Of a stretch of 23,286 bases of DNA, positions 6,084 to 12,631 are shown in pieces. The position numbers and the translations under genes were made by a program. The stretch's first letter is position 1; the number at the start of each line of letters is the position of its first letter. The stretch is from assembly GCA_900545135.1 (NCBI GenBank), contig UQXL01000031.1:1-23286 (forward strand). The letters are read 5' to 3'. Origin of the DNA: an uncultured Eubacteriales bacterium. Its GTDB lineage: Bacteria > Bacillota > Clostridia > Peptostreptococcales > Anaerovoracaceae. The notes below the pieces were generated by a model. It was not told the origin of the DNA. It saw nothing but the letters and a program-made list of their open reading frames with translations, and made no database searches.

Positions 6084-7379
6084 ATGAAAGAAAAATTTAT
6101 TGATCAAGACGCGCTCCGCGAGGACGTTTCCCCCAAGGCAGACGAAGAACAAATTTCAGCAGACGAAAAAACAGCGGCGGCAGAGAACACTGCCAGAGAC
6201 GATGCTCCTATGAAAGAAGAGCATTCCGCCAGGGAAGAGCATGCTGCAAAAGAGGAAAGGCCCGAGGTGGAGGGAATTCTTGAGATACAGGAGGAAAACA
6301 ATTTCGGTTTTCTCAGATTTTCCAATTTTTTAACCAGTGAAAAAGACATATATGTATCGCCGACGCAGATAAGAAGATTTAATCTCAAGACAGGCGATAA
6401 GATCAGAGGCATAACCAGGCTGCCAAAAGAGGGCGAAAGGTTCGGCGCGCTGCTCTACGTCCTCACCGTCAACGGAGACGAGCCGGGACGCGCCATCAGG
6501 AGACCAGATTTCGACGACCTTACGCCGGTATTTCCATATGAAAGACTGAGGCTGGAGGACGGAACGAGCAATCTTTCCATGAGACTCATAGACCTGGTGG
6601 CTCCCATAGGAAAGGGACAGAGAGGCTTGATCGTGGCTCCGCCTAAGGCAGGCAAGACGGTGCTTCTTAAAAGAGTGGCCAACGCCATCGAGACCAACTA
6701 CCCTGAAGTGGAGCTCATAGTTCTGCTGGTCGACGAAAGACCGGAGGAAGTTACCGATATGAAGAGGTCGCTGAAAGGCGGCGAAGTCATTTATTCGACT
6801 TTCGACGAGCTGCCGCAGCATCATGTCAAAGTGGCGGAAATGGTTCTGGCCAGGGCTCAGCGTCTGGTTGAGCACGGCAAAGATGTGGTAATATTACTTG
6901 ACAGCCTGACCAGGCTTGCCCGAGCATACAATATGGTGGTTCCCGCTTCGGGAAGAACTCTCTCAGGAGGTCTCGACCCCGGCGCGCTTCACAAGCCTAA
7001 GAAGTTTTTCGGCGCGGCGCGTAAGATGGAAGAAGGCGGTTCCATAACTATTCTTGCCACGGCCCTCATCGAGACGGGAAGCCGTATGGACGATGTGATT
7101 TTCGAGGAATTCAAGGGCACCGGAAACATGGAGCTCCACCTGGACCGCAGACTTTCCGAGAAGAGGATATTCCCGGCCATAAGTCTCAACAAATCCGGAA
7201 CCAGAAGAGAGGATCTTCTGATGACCCAGGAAGAGCTGGAGGCCATCTGGGTAATGAGGCGCAACCTTTCAGGCGGCAGCACTCAGGAGGTCACCGAGGC
7301 CATAATCGAAAACCTGGCGCACACCAAGAACAACAGCGATTTTGTCAAGGTGATAAAAAAGGTCATGATGGACGATTAA
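6084..7379 (+). CDS. rho: Transcription termination factor Rho
   Basis: Hexameric RNA-dependent ATPase/translocase that ends transcription. 431 residues. Residues 1-60 are a Glu/Ala/Lys-rich, probably disordered tail, where many Rho proteins carry a helical Rho_N domain. The OB-fold RNA-binding domain follows (EGILEIQEENNFGFLRFSNF to VNGDEPG, about 63-135). The ATPase has GLIVAPPKAGKT (Walker A, Lys191, Thr192), LLVDERPEEVTDM, and VVILLDSLTRLARAYN (Walker B, Asp273). The region ending RKMEEGGSIT carries the secondary RNA-contact loops, and the protein ends in VIKKVMMDD. GAAGGTG lies 5 bp before ATG 6084. It has its own promoter and is followed after 127 bp by yqhQ. Confidence 0.97.
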   Translation: MKEKFIDQDALREDVSPKADEEQISADEKTAAAENTARDDAPMKEEHSAREEHAAKEERPEVEGILEIQEENNFGFLRFSNFLTSEKDIYVSPTQIRRFNLKTGDKIRGITRLPKEGERFGALLYVLTVNGDEPGRAIRRPDFDDLTPVFPYERLRLEDGTSNLSMRLIDLVAPIGKGQRGLIVAPPKAGKTVLLKRVANAIETNYPEVELIVLLVDERPEEVTDMKRSLKGGEVIYSTFDELPQHHVKVAEMVLARAQRLVEHGKDVVILLDSLTRLARAYNMVVPASGRTLSGGLDPGALHKPKKFFGAARKMEEGGSITILATALIETGSRMDDVIFEEFKGTGNMELHLDRRLSEKRIFPAISLNKSGTRREDLLMTQEELEAIWVMRRNLSGGSTQEVTEAIIENLAHTKNNSDFVKVIKKVMMDD

Positions 7380-7423
7380 CCGGCGCACTCCCAGGCATGT
7401 GCCAAAGCGCGGGCACAAAACCG

Positions 7424-7472
7424 CGGCGACGGATAATGGATACTAAAGCGCGAGCATAGAAGCGCGTCGCCG
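7424..7472 (+). repeat. GC-rich inverted repeat in the rho-yqhQ gap
   Basis: CGGCGACG (7424-7431) and CGTCGCCG (7465-7472) can pair across a 33-nt interval that contains a smaller CGCG/CGCG pair. AAAGCGCG also recurs at 7404 and 7445. There is no T-run, so this is not an intrinsic terminator. It may be a leader structure for yqhQ or neutral repeat DNA. Confidence 0.35.
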
Positions 7473-7506
7473 TAGTCCGATAACAAAAGAGGAAAAAGGG
7501 AAAAGA

Positions 7507-8703
7507 ATGGATTTAAGCAGAATTTTCTTAAAGAACGCCTGCCCTACTTCCATAGGCGGTCAGGCGATAATGGAAGGCATAATGATGCGCGGCCCCGAAA
7601 AGACGGCCGTCGCAGTAAGACTTGCCGACGGAAGCATACACATGAAGACCCAGCCTACGCCGAAAGCCAGCAAATGGGGCAAAATTCCCATCATCAGGGG
7701 AGTTGTGAACTTCGTAGGTTCTATGGTCCAGGGGACGAAAGTTCTCATGTATTCTGCCGACGTACTTGAAGAGAATTATCCTGAAGAGTACGAAAAGGAT
7801 AAATTTGATATTTGGATAGAAGAAAAGCTGGGCAAGGAAAAAGCCTGGAAATTTCTCATGATCATTTCCGTCCTGATCGCCATTGTCGCGGCTGTAGCGA
7901 TTTTTATGCTTCTGCCGACGGTGGCCGTAGGGTGGCTTTCTAAGCTTACAGACAGCATAATCCTGCTCAATCTGGCCGAAGGCGCGCTGAGAATGATAAT
8001 TTTCGTAGCATATATAATGCTCATCTCCAAGATGAACGATATAAAGACGGTCTTTCAGTATCACGGAGCCGAGCACAAGACCATACACTGCTTTGAAAAC
8101 AACCAGGAACTCACACCTGAGAACGCTCAGAAATTCTATACGCTGCATCCAAGATGCGGAACCAGTTTTCTGATGTTCGTCATGGTAATCGCCGTTCTGA
8201 CTCACGCTCTCATGGGCTGGCCCAACGTCTGGCTGCGCATAATCAGTAGGGTTCTCGTTCTGCCGCTGATAGCAGGTCTTTCTTATGAACTGCTCAAATG
8301 GGCGGGCAGGAGCGATAACTGGGTTGTTAAAATCCTCAGTCTGCCGGGAATTTACTTGCAGAAGCTGACCACCAGAGAGCCGTCGGAAAAGCAGCTTGAA
8401 GTTGCCATCGCTGCGATGAAGGCCGTTTTGCCTGGAAACAAAACGCCGTATTACGAAGGGCTCTGCGATTTAAACGGAGAGCCGCTGAAAAATGAAACGG
8501 CGGCTGGAGAAAGCAACGCCGCCGCTGAGCCCGTCGCAATCGCCGGAGATAGCGCCGCTGATAAGCCTGCCGCGGCTATTGGCGATAGCGCCGCCGCTCA
8601 GCCTGCCGCCGTTCAGACCGGCATGGCCGGCGAAGAAAGCGAAATGGCCGGCGAAGAAAATCCAACAGTTCCAAAGGAGAACGATAATGAGCTTACCTCT
8701 TAA
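7507..8703 (+). CDS. yqhQ: DUF1385 (YqhQ-like) membrane protein
   Basis: A 398-residue integral membrane protein of the DUF1385 family, whose molecular role is unsettled. The family signature IGGQAIMEGIMMRGP is at residues 16-30. Other conserved blocks are QYHGAEHKTIHCFE and HPRCGTSFL. Hydrophobic segments occur at about 115-140, 150-178, 218-238 and 243-265. The C-terminal ~70 residues are an Ala/Glu-rich, probably disordered tail containing in-frame tandem repeats (12-residue GDSAA units, then 7-residue MAGEE units), unlike the compact family end. ATG 7507 is preceded by GAGGAAAAAGGG. Its 3' end overlaps prmC by 17 bp. The rho / DUF1385 / prmC order is common in Clostridia, so it is likely part of a conserved housekeeping operon. 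Confidence 0.9.
   Translation: MDLSRIFLKNACPTSIGGQAIMEGIMMRGPEKTAVAVRLADGSIHMKTQPTPKASKWGKIPIIRGVVNFVGSMVQGTKVLMYSADVLEENYPEEYEKDKFDIWIEEKLGKEKAWKFLMIISVLIAIVAAVAIFMLLPTVAVGWLSKLTDSIILLNLAEGALRMIIFVAYIMLISKMNDIKTVFQYHGAEHKTIHCFENNQELTPENAQKFYTLHPRCGTSFLMFVMVIAVLTHALMGWPNVWLRIISRVLVLPLIAGLSYELLKWAGRSDNWVVKILSLPGIYLQKLTTREPSEKQLEVAIAAMKAVLPGNKTPYYEGLCDLNGEPLKNETAAGESNAAAEPVAIAGDSAADKPAAAIGDSAAAQPAAVQTGMAGEESEMAGEENPTVPKENDNELTS
8548..8664 (+). repeat. In-frame tandem repeats in the yqhQ tail
   Basis: A 36-bp imperfect direct repeat starts at 8548 and 8584 (both GATAGCGCCGC), encoding two GDSAA-type 12-residue units. A 21-bp repeat starts at 8623 and 8644 (both ATGGCCGGCGAAGAAA), encoding MAGEESE and MAGEENP. 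Both periods are multiples of 3, so the frame is kept. Confidence 0.8.
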
Positions 8704-9595
8704 AGAGTTGATTAAAATAGGCGAAACACAGCTGTCAGACGCAGGCGTAGACGACGCGGCAAGAGACGCCAAATTGCTGTACTGTTTTTTGGACAATTTG
8801 GATTCGGTAGGCTTCCTGATGCGCTGGCAGGATGTTTTGCCCGACAACACATGTGAAAGATATTTTGAGCTGGTGGAAAGGCGTGCTTCCGGCGAACCGC
8901 TCCAATACATAACGGGAAGCCAGGAATTTATGGGACTTTCTTTCAAAGTCGATCCGTCCGTGCTCATTCCGAGACAGGACACGGAAACCATGGTTGAAGA
9001 CGCCATAGAGCTGATCGAAAAAGGAACTCTCCGCGTCGAGGAATACGTAAAGCCTCAGTCCATAAAAGACGTACTCGACCTGTGCTGCGGCAGCGGAGCC
9101 ATAGGCGTTTCTATCGCCAAACTCTGCGAAAAAACCAAAGTCACCTGTTCAGATGTGAGCTCTGAAGCTATCAAAACAGCGGCACAAAACGCCAGACTCA
9201 ACGGCTGTAAGACAGTAAAATTTGAAAAGAGCGATCTTTTTGCAGCTTTCAAGAGCAAATTGGGCAGAAAGAAATTTGACCTCATAATCTCAAATCCGCC
9301 CTACATAGAAAGCGAAGTGATTCCCACTCTGCAGAGAGAAGTGAAAGACCACGAGCCCATGCTGGCCCTAGACGGCGGCGCCGATGGTCTTGACTTCTAC
9401 CGCCGCATAGCCTCAGAGGCTGCGGAACACTTGCAGAAAAACGGCATGCTGATGCTGGAAATAGGCTATAATCAGGGCCAGGCAGTGACGGAGCTTCTGG
9501 AAGCGGAAGAAAAATTCGTTTCCATCGTCTGTCTCAAAGACCTGGCTGGAAAAGACCGCATCATCGCCGCCAGGCTGAAAGGCAAAAAAGAATAA
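8687..9595 (+). CDS. prmC: Peptide chain release factor N5-glutamine methyltransferase
   Basis: S-adenosylmethionine-dependent enzyme that methylates the GGQ glutamine of release factors RF1 and RF2, improving termination. 302 residues, the usual length. The N-terminal helical substrate domain ends with PLQYITGSQEFMG and VLIPRQDTE (94-100). The SAM-binding loop is DLCCGSGAIG (131-140). The catalytic NPPY (203-206, in IISNPPYIES) binds the target glutamine. ATG 8687 is chosen for its AAAGGAG site 8 bp upstream; the frame is open further upstream only because it lies inside yqhQ. The 17-bp overlap with yqhQ implies translational coupling. prfA, the usual partner, is not in the window; rpmE follows instead. 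Confidence 0.95.
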   Translation: MSLPLKELIKIGETQLSDAGVDDAARDAKLLYCFLDNLDSVGFLMRWQDVLPDNTCERYFELVERRASGEPLQYITGSQEFMGLSFKVDPSVLIPRQDTETMVEDAIELIEKGTLRVEEYVKPQSIKDVLDLCCGSGAIGVSIAKLCEKTKVTCSDVSSEAIKTAAQNARLNGCKTVKFEKSDLFAAFKSKLGRKKFDLIISNPPYIESEVIPTLQREVKDHEPMLALDGGADGLDFYRRIASEAAEHLQKNGMLMLEIGYNQGQAVTELLEAEEKFVSIVCLKDLAGKDRIIAARLKGKKE

Positions 9596-9664
9596 AAACT
9601 TTGAAACGCGGCCAGATCGCGGCCAAAATGCAGACAAAAACTTTGAATTTCCAACAAAAAACAC

Positions 9665-9693
9665 TTGCGCGAAGAGCAAACAAGTGATATAGT
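9665..9693 (+). promoter_or_regulatory. rpmE promoter, extended -10
   Basis: TTGCGC (9665-9670), 17-bp spacer, TATAGT (9688-9693) with a TG extension (9685-9686). An inverted repeat CACTTG...CAAGTG (9663-9668 and 9681-9686) spans the core promoter and could be an operator, but no regulator is identified. Confidence 0.65.
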
Positions 9694-9754
9694 AAAATGG
9701 CTGTTAGTAAAGTACGGCAAATTTATGCCCAAAAGGCAGGAAAGAGGTAGAAGC

Positions 9755-9955
9755 ATGAAGGAAGGAATCCATCCTGATTATAAGGACTGTAAAGTAACTT
9801 GCGCATGTGGTAACACTTTCGTTACAAAATCAACTAAAGAAGAAATGAGACTGGACGTATGCTCCGCATGTCATCCATTCTTCACAGGTCAGCAGAAGTT
9901 CGTCAACAGAGGCGGCCGTGTTGAGAAATTCAAGAACAAGTACAACATCGACTAA
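9755..9955 (+). CDS. rpmE: 50S ribosomal protein L31, zinc-binding type
   Basis: A 66-residue component of the large ribosomal subunit. It starts MKEGIHPDYKDCKVTCACGN and carries the four zinc ligands of the C+ form: Cys16 and Cys18 (CAC) and Cys36 and Cys39 (CSAC), followed by HPFFTGQQKFVNRGGRVEKF. ATG 9755 is chosen because the family begins exactly there and AAAGAGG precedes it. The frame is open upstream, but that part is non-conserved promoter and leader. It has its own promoter about 60 bp upstream and a strong terminator downstream, so it can be transcribed alone. Confidence 0.97.
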   Translation: MKEGIHPDYKDCKVTCACGNTFVTKSTKEEMRLDVCSACHPFFTGQQKFVNRGGRVEKFKNKYNID

Positions 9956-9968
9956 TAATCAGAAAACA

Positions 9969-9998
9969 AACCGGAAGATACTTCCGGTTTTATTTTTT
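9969..9998 (+). terminator. rpmE terminator
   Basis: A perfect 9-bp stem (AACCGGAAG / CTTCCGGTT, 9969-9977 and 9981-9989) with a 3-nt loop is followed by TTATTTTTT. Confidence 0.95.
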
Positions 9999-10083
9999 CT
10001 ATCATTTAATTTCTTTTTCTGTGGGAACGGCAATCATTCCTGCCGCTTTCCACACTGAAACAAATCTGAATTCTTCTGTTTAA

Positions 10084-11123
10084 TGTGATAAGACATATGT
10101 GACAAAAAAATAAAAAAAGAGAGGAATACTCTGATACAATAAGTTTCGACGAAAAAACAAAAGTATCAAAAGGAGTATCCTCTCATGAGTATTGTAACAG
10201 AAGAAATGAGATATCGCCAGCGTTTATGTGAATATGCGATAAAATATGGAGTAACAAAAGTGGCAAGAAGATATCACACATACAGACAGTTCGTATACAG
10301 GCAGCTTGAAAAGTATGACGGAAGCGTACGGAGTCTTGAGCTGAAATCAAGAAAGCCTCATAGCAGTCCAAATGCACATACGCATGAAGAGTTGAAACTA
10401 ATAAAAAATATGCTTAGAAGAAACGGACGATATGGACTTGCGGAAGTGTACGTGAGATGTCAGAGCAAAGGATACAGAAGAAGCTTTGAGAGCATGTGCA
10501 GACAGATAAGAAAGAAAGGCTACAGGAAAGCAGAGAGGAAGAAAAAAAGCTATACAAGATATGAAAATATGCAAGGCAGATATCCGGGAGAGAAAGTACA
10601 GATAGATATAAAGTATGTGCCCAAGGAATGCATCAGATTTCCAAGCTATGGAAACAAGTATTACCAAATAACGGCGATAGATGAGTATAGCAGGAAAAGA
10701 GTATTGAAGATAGTAAAGGAAAAAAGTACATATGAGACAAAGAAGTTTGTAGAGGGACTGGAGGAAAGGATAGGATTCAAGATAAAAACAATCCAGGTAG
10801 ACAATGGAACAGAGTTTGTTAATGATGATGATAGGACAGATAGAGAAAGTGGATTTGAAATAGCGGTAAAGAAGCTTAAGATGGAGCTAAAGAGGACGAG
10901 GCCATATTCACCGTGGCAGAATGGGAAGGTAGAGAGAAGCCATAGAGAAGACGGAAAGATTGTGTACGGAAGAGAAGTGTTCAGAAGTGAGAAAGAGCTG
11001 AAAGCAAAAGTAGCAAAACACGAAGAAAGATATAACAGGACAGCCAAGACGGTATTGGATTTTAAAAGTCACAATCAGATAGTAGCAGAGTATTTCTCAA
11101 ACTGTAACATATGTCTTGACAAT
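10084..11123 (+). mobile_element. IS481-like insertion sequence, about 1.04 kb
   Basis: A single transposase gene lies between imperfect terminal inverted repeats of about 21 bp. The left end (10084-10104) and the reverse complement of the right end (11103-11123) agree at 16 of 21 positions, with the shared core AAGACATATGT. Both ends are directly flanked by TAA, which could be a very short target duplication or chance. The element sits between the rpmE terminator and a repeat-rich region and appears intact. Confidence 0.8.
10119..10187 (+). promoter_or_regulatory. Hairpin sequestering the transposase start
   Basis: GAGAGG (10119-10124) pairs with CCTCTC (10179-10184), ATACTC (10126-10131) with GAGTAT (10173-10178) and TGATAC (10132-10137) with GTATCA (10163-10168). 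That is 18 bp in all with small bulges. It buries the GGAG ribosome binding site directly before ATG 10185. A -10-like TACAAT (10135-10140) lies in the left arm, so a transcript started from it would lack that arm. I see no matching -35. Confidence 0.65.
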
Positions 11124-11126
11124 TAA
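10185..11126 (+). CDS. IS481-like DDE transposase
   Basis: A 313-residue protein. The N-terminal helix-turn-helix region (YGVTKVARRYHTYRQFVYRQL, about 21-41) is followed by a second DNA-binding segment and an RNase H-fold integrase core. The catalytic triad is readable as Asp141 (KVQIDIKYV), Asp206 (TIQVDNGTEF) and Glu250 (PWQNGKVERSHRED). The Asp-Glu gap is a little longer than the usual 35 residues because of an acidic insert (FVNDDDRTDRESG). No frameshift is visible, so it is probably active or recently active. ATG 10185 follows GGAG. The last codons lie inside the right inverted repeat, and the TAA stop lies at the very edge of the element. Confidence 0.9.
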   Translation: MSIVTEEMRYRQRLCEYAIKYGVTKVARRYHTYRQFVYRQLEKYDGSVRSLELKSRKPHSSPNAHTHEELKLIKNMLRRNGRYGLAEVYVRCQSKGYRRSFESMCRQIRKKGYRKAERKKKSYTRYENMQGRYPGEKVQIDIKYVPKECIRFPSYGNKYYQITAIDEYSRKRVLKIVKEKSTYETKKFVEGLEERIGFKIKTIQVDNGTEFVNDDDRTDRESGFEIAVKKLKMELKRTRPYSPWQNGKVERSHREDGKIVYGREVFRSEKELKAKVAKHEERYNRTAKTVLDFKSHNQIVAEYFSNCNICLDN

Positions 11127-11158
11127 GATTTAGCGCGGAGTTTTTCTCGGCTCGGCAC

Positions 11159-11187
11159 TTTTCAAAAGCTGTAAAGCATGATATAAT
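11159..11187 (+). promoter_or_regulatory. Extended -10 promoter after the insertion sequence
   Basis: A perfect TATAAT (11182-11187) with a TG extension (11179-11180) and TTTTCA 17 bp upstream (11159-11164). If used, it would transcribe the repeat region as a long RNA, possibly as a 1.4-kb leader of the TRIC-type gene. A 50-codon frame from ATG 11207 follows, without a ribosome binding site. Confidence 0.4.
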
Positions 11188-11449
11188 AAAAAATTGCAAA
11201 GTTATTATGAAAGCTTTGTTTTTCGGCTCCAGTCCTACAAGACGAAGCTTTGCAAATAAATGTTTGTTAAGCCGCTTTGCCAGACTTGCTTTGCGGTATA
11301 ATGTCCGCAAAGGATCGTATCGGCTGCGCCGAGAAGAAGCGGCCATTGAAACACCGTTTTATTGATTGGAGGGCGTTATAATGAACCCAGCACCATAATA
11401 TTCGGCGTTGCCGCGGGAGAGCGGCCATTGAGATGCGAACTTATTGCTA

Positions 11450-12061
11450 AATGTTGTAAAATTTTTAAGAAGCCATAATATTTTACAACATTACAGTCGC
11501 GCTGTGACCTCAAGCAGCCGTAAAAATAAAGCAATGTTGTAGAATTTCAGAAAAATTTAAAATGATACAACATGATTTCTGATTCGTGCTGCAATATTTT
11601 GATAAATTGAAAAAATCTACAACATTAGACGTTTTTCCATCGTAAAAGCTGCTTTAAATCGCAGTAATGTTGTATAATTACATAAAACCGGCAAATTCTA
11701 CAACATTGCTGATAACGCCGCTTGACTGACTGGAGGGTGTTAGAGTAAGATTAAAGCTAATTCGTTTGGTTTAAATTTTTAATGTTGGCAAAAATCCCTG
11801 ATGAAGAAAAAATGACAACATTTTGAGAAGGAGATTCATGGTTTTGGCGCTTTTACGATGTCGAATCATGTCGATGTTGTACATTTTTAGGATTCACGGC
11901 GAATTTGCCAACATATTTTCAAAAAAATGTTGGCAAATTTTCAGATATAGCGAAATATGGCAACATCAACTGATTTTGATAGCTGATTCGACAAGTTTCG
12001 ACGTACCTAAAAGCAAAAAATGTTGTCAGAAATCAGTCAAAACGAAAAATTGTACAACATT
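11450..12061. repeat. Cluster of eight 42-43-bp palindromic elements
   Basis: Units lie at 11450-11492, 11533-11574, 11585-11626, 11666-11707, 11781-11822, 11873-11914, 11926-11967 and 12019-12061. Each begins AATGTTG or a variant and ends CAACATT or a variant; ATGTTG is present in 15 of 16 half-sites, the left arm of unit 3 having decayed to GTGCTG. The arm consensus is about AATGTTGTMNAATTTT. Unit 1 has a perfect 13-bp arm (AATGTTGTAAAAT). Central sequences differ but the overall length stays at 42-43 bp. Gaps between units vary (about 40, 10, 39, 73, 50, 11 and 51 bp). Each unit could form an RNA or DNA hairpin, or bind a dimeric protein. Confidence 0.9.
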
Positions 12062-12067
12062 TTCCAC

Positions 12068-12166
12068 AATATTACAAATGACTTGCAAATGATGTCACCT
12101 AATATTACAAATGACTTGCAAACGACGTCACCTAATATTACAAATAACTTGCAAATGATGTCGCAG
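12068..12166 (+). repeat. Three 33-bp tandem repeats
   Basis: Units at 12068-12100, 12101-12133 and 12134-12166 each begin AATATTACAAAT and contain ACTTGCAAA. The first two differ at two positions; the third is more diverged. The period equals 11 codons and one frame reads NITNDLQMMSP-type units, but that frame (from ATG 12020) has no ribosome binding site. There are no spacers, so this is not a CRISPR array. Confidence 0.92.
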
Positions 12167-12288
12167 AATGCCACAAGCCTTGCCGTATATTATATAAATT
12201 TAAAGGCAAGGGCTATTGAATCGCAACTAGGTTTGACCGATGGGCGTTAGAATAATCATAATATTAGAATTTAGAAGCGCCGGAAATT

Positions 12289-12405
12289 AGGCTTTAAACG
12301 GCGGCTGTCCATGTAGCCGGTTAAATCAGATTTCAAACGGCGGCTGCCCATGTAGCCGGTTAAATCAGGCTTCGAACGGTGGCTGCTTATGCGGCAGCTG
12401 AAATA
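12289..12405 (+). repeat. Three 39-bp tandem repeats
   Basis: Units at 12289-12327, 12328-12366 and 12367-12405. The first two are near identical (shared CATGTAGCCGGTTAAATC); the third is diverged but keeps AACGGTGGCTGC. Each contains GGCT...AGCC-type self-complementarity. Confidence 0.9.
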
Positions 12406-12425
12406 AGCTTGGCGCGATAGCTGCT

Positions 12426-12598
12426 CGTACGGCCGCTGGGAGTCAAAAATCCGTACGGCTGCAGGCAGTCAAAAATCCGTGCGGCCGCCGGTCAGAGTCA
12501 AATTTAGCCGCCGGTCAAAGTCAAATTTAGCCGCCGGTCAGAGCAAGATTTAGCCGCCGGTCAGAGTCAAGCGTGGTCGCCACTCAGAATTCAGAGCT
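12426..12598 (+). repeat. 26-bp then 23-bp tandem repeats
   Basis: Three 26-bp-spaced units start at 12426, 12452 and 12478 (CGTACGGCCG-type start, AGTCAAAAAT end). They merge into 23-bp units at 12484, 12507, 12530, 12553 and a decayed one at 12576, beginning GCCGCCGGTCA. The last units reach within about 35 bp of the TRIC-type start codon. Confidence 0.9.
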
Positions 12599-12631
12599 GC
12601 ACCGGATGGAGGAGAAATAAGGAGATTTTTC

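Larger units (their letters stand above)
11127..12631. other. 1.5-kb repeat-rich region without a convincing gene
   Basis: Between the insertion sequence and the TRIC-type gene no frame has a recognisable protein. The left part (11127-11440) has a promoter-like site at 11182, an isolated TATAAT at 11297-11302, and a 12-bp word AGCGGCCATTGA at 11338 and 11420. The middle (11450-12061) holds eight palindromes. The right part (12068-12598) holds three different tandem blocks. A degenerate GGAGGGYGTTA word occurs near 11367, 11730 and, as GATGGGCGTTAG, near 12239, hinting at old larger duplications. AT content drops sharply from the palindrome zone to the GC-rich tandem blocks. Confidence 0.75.

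Noticed and set aside
7528..8205. 225-codon minus-strand frame opposite yqhQ
   Set aside because: Antisense shadow of a conserved gene with no ribosome binding site or recognisable domain.
10020..10054. Terminator or attachment site between rpmE and the insertion sequence
   Set aside because: A TGTGG/CCACA and CGGCA/TGCCG hairpin exists but has no T-run after it, and rpmE already has a strong terminator. There is no evidence of integrase use.
11062..11346. 94-codon minus-strand frame at the insertion-sequence edge
   Set aside because: Crosses the element boundary and inverted repeat, with no start signal and no recognised domain.
12068..12166. CRISPR array
   Set aside because: The 33-bp units are directly head-to-tail with no unique spacers, and no cas genes are present.
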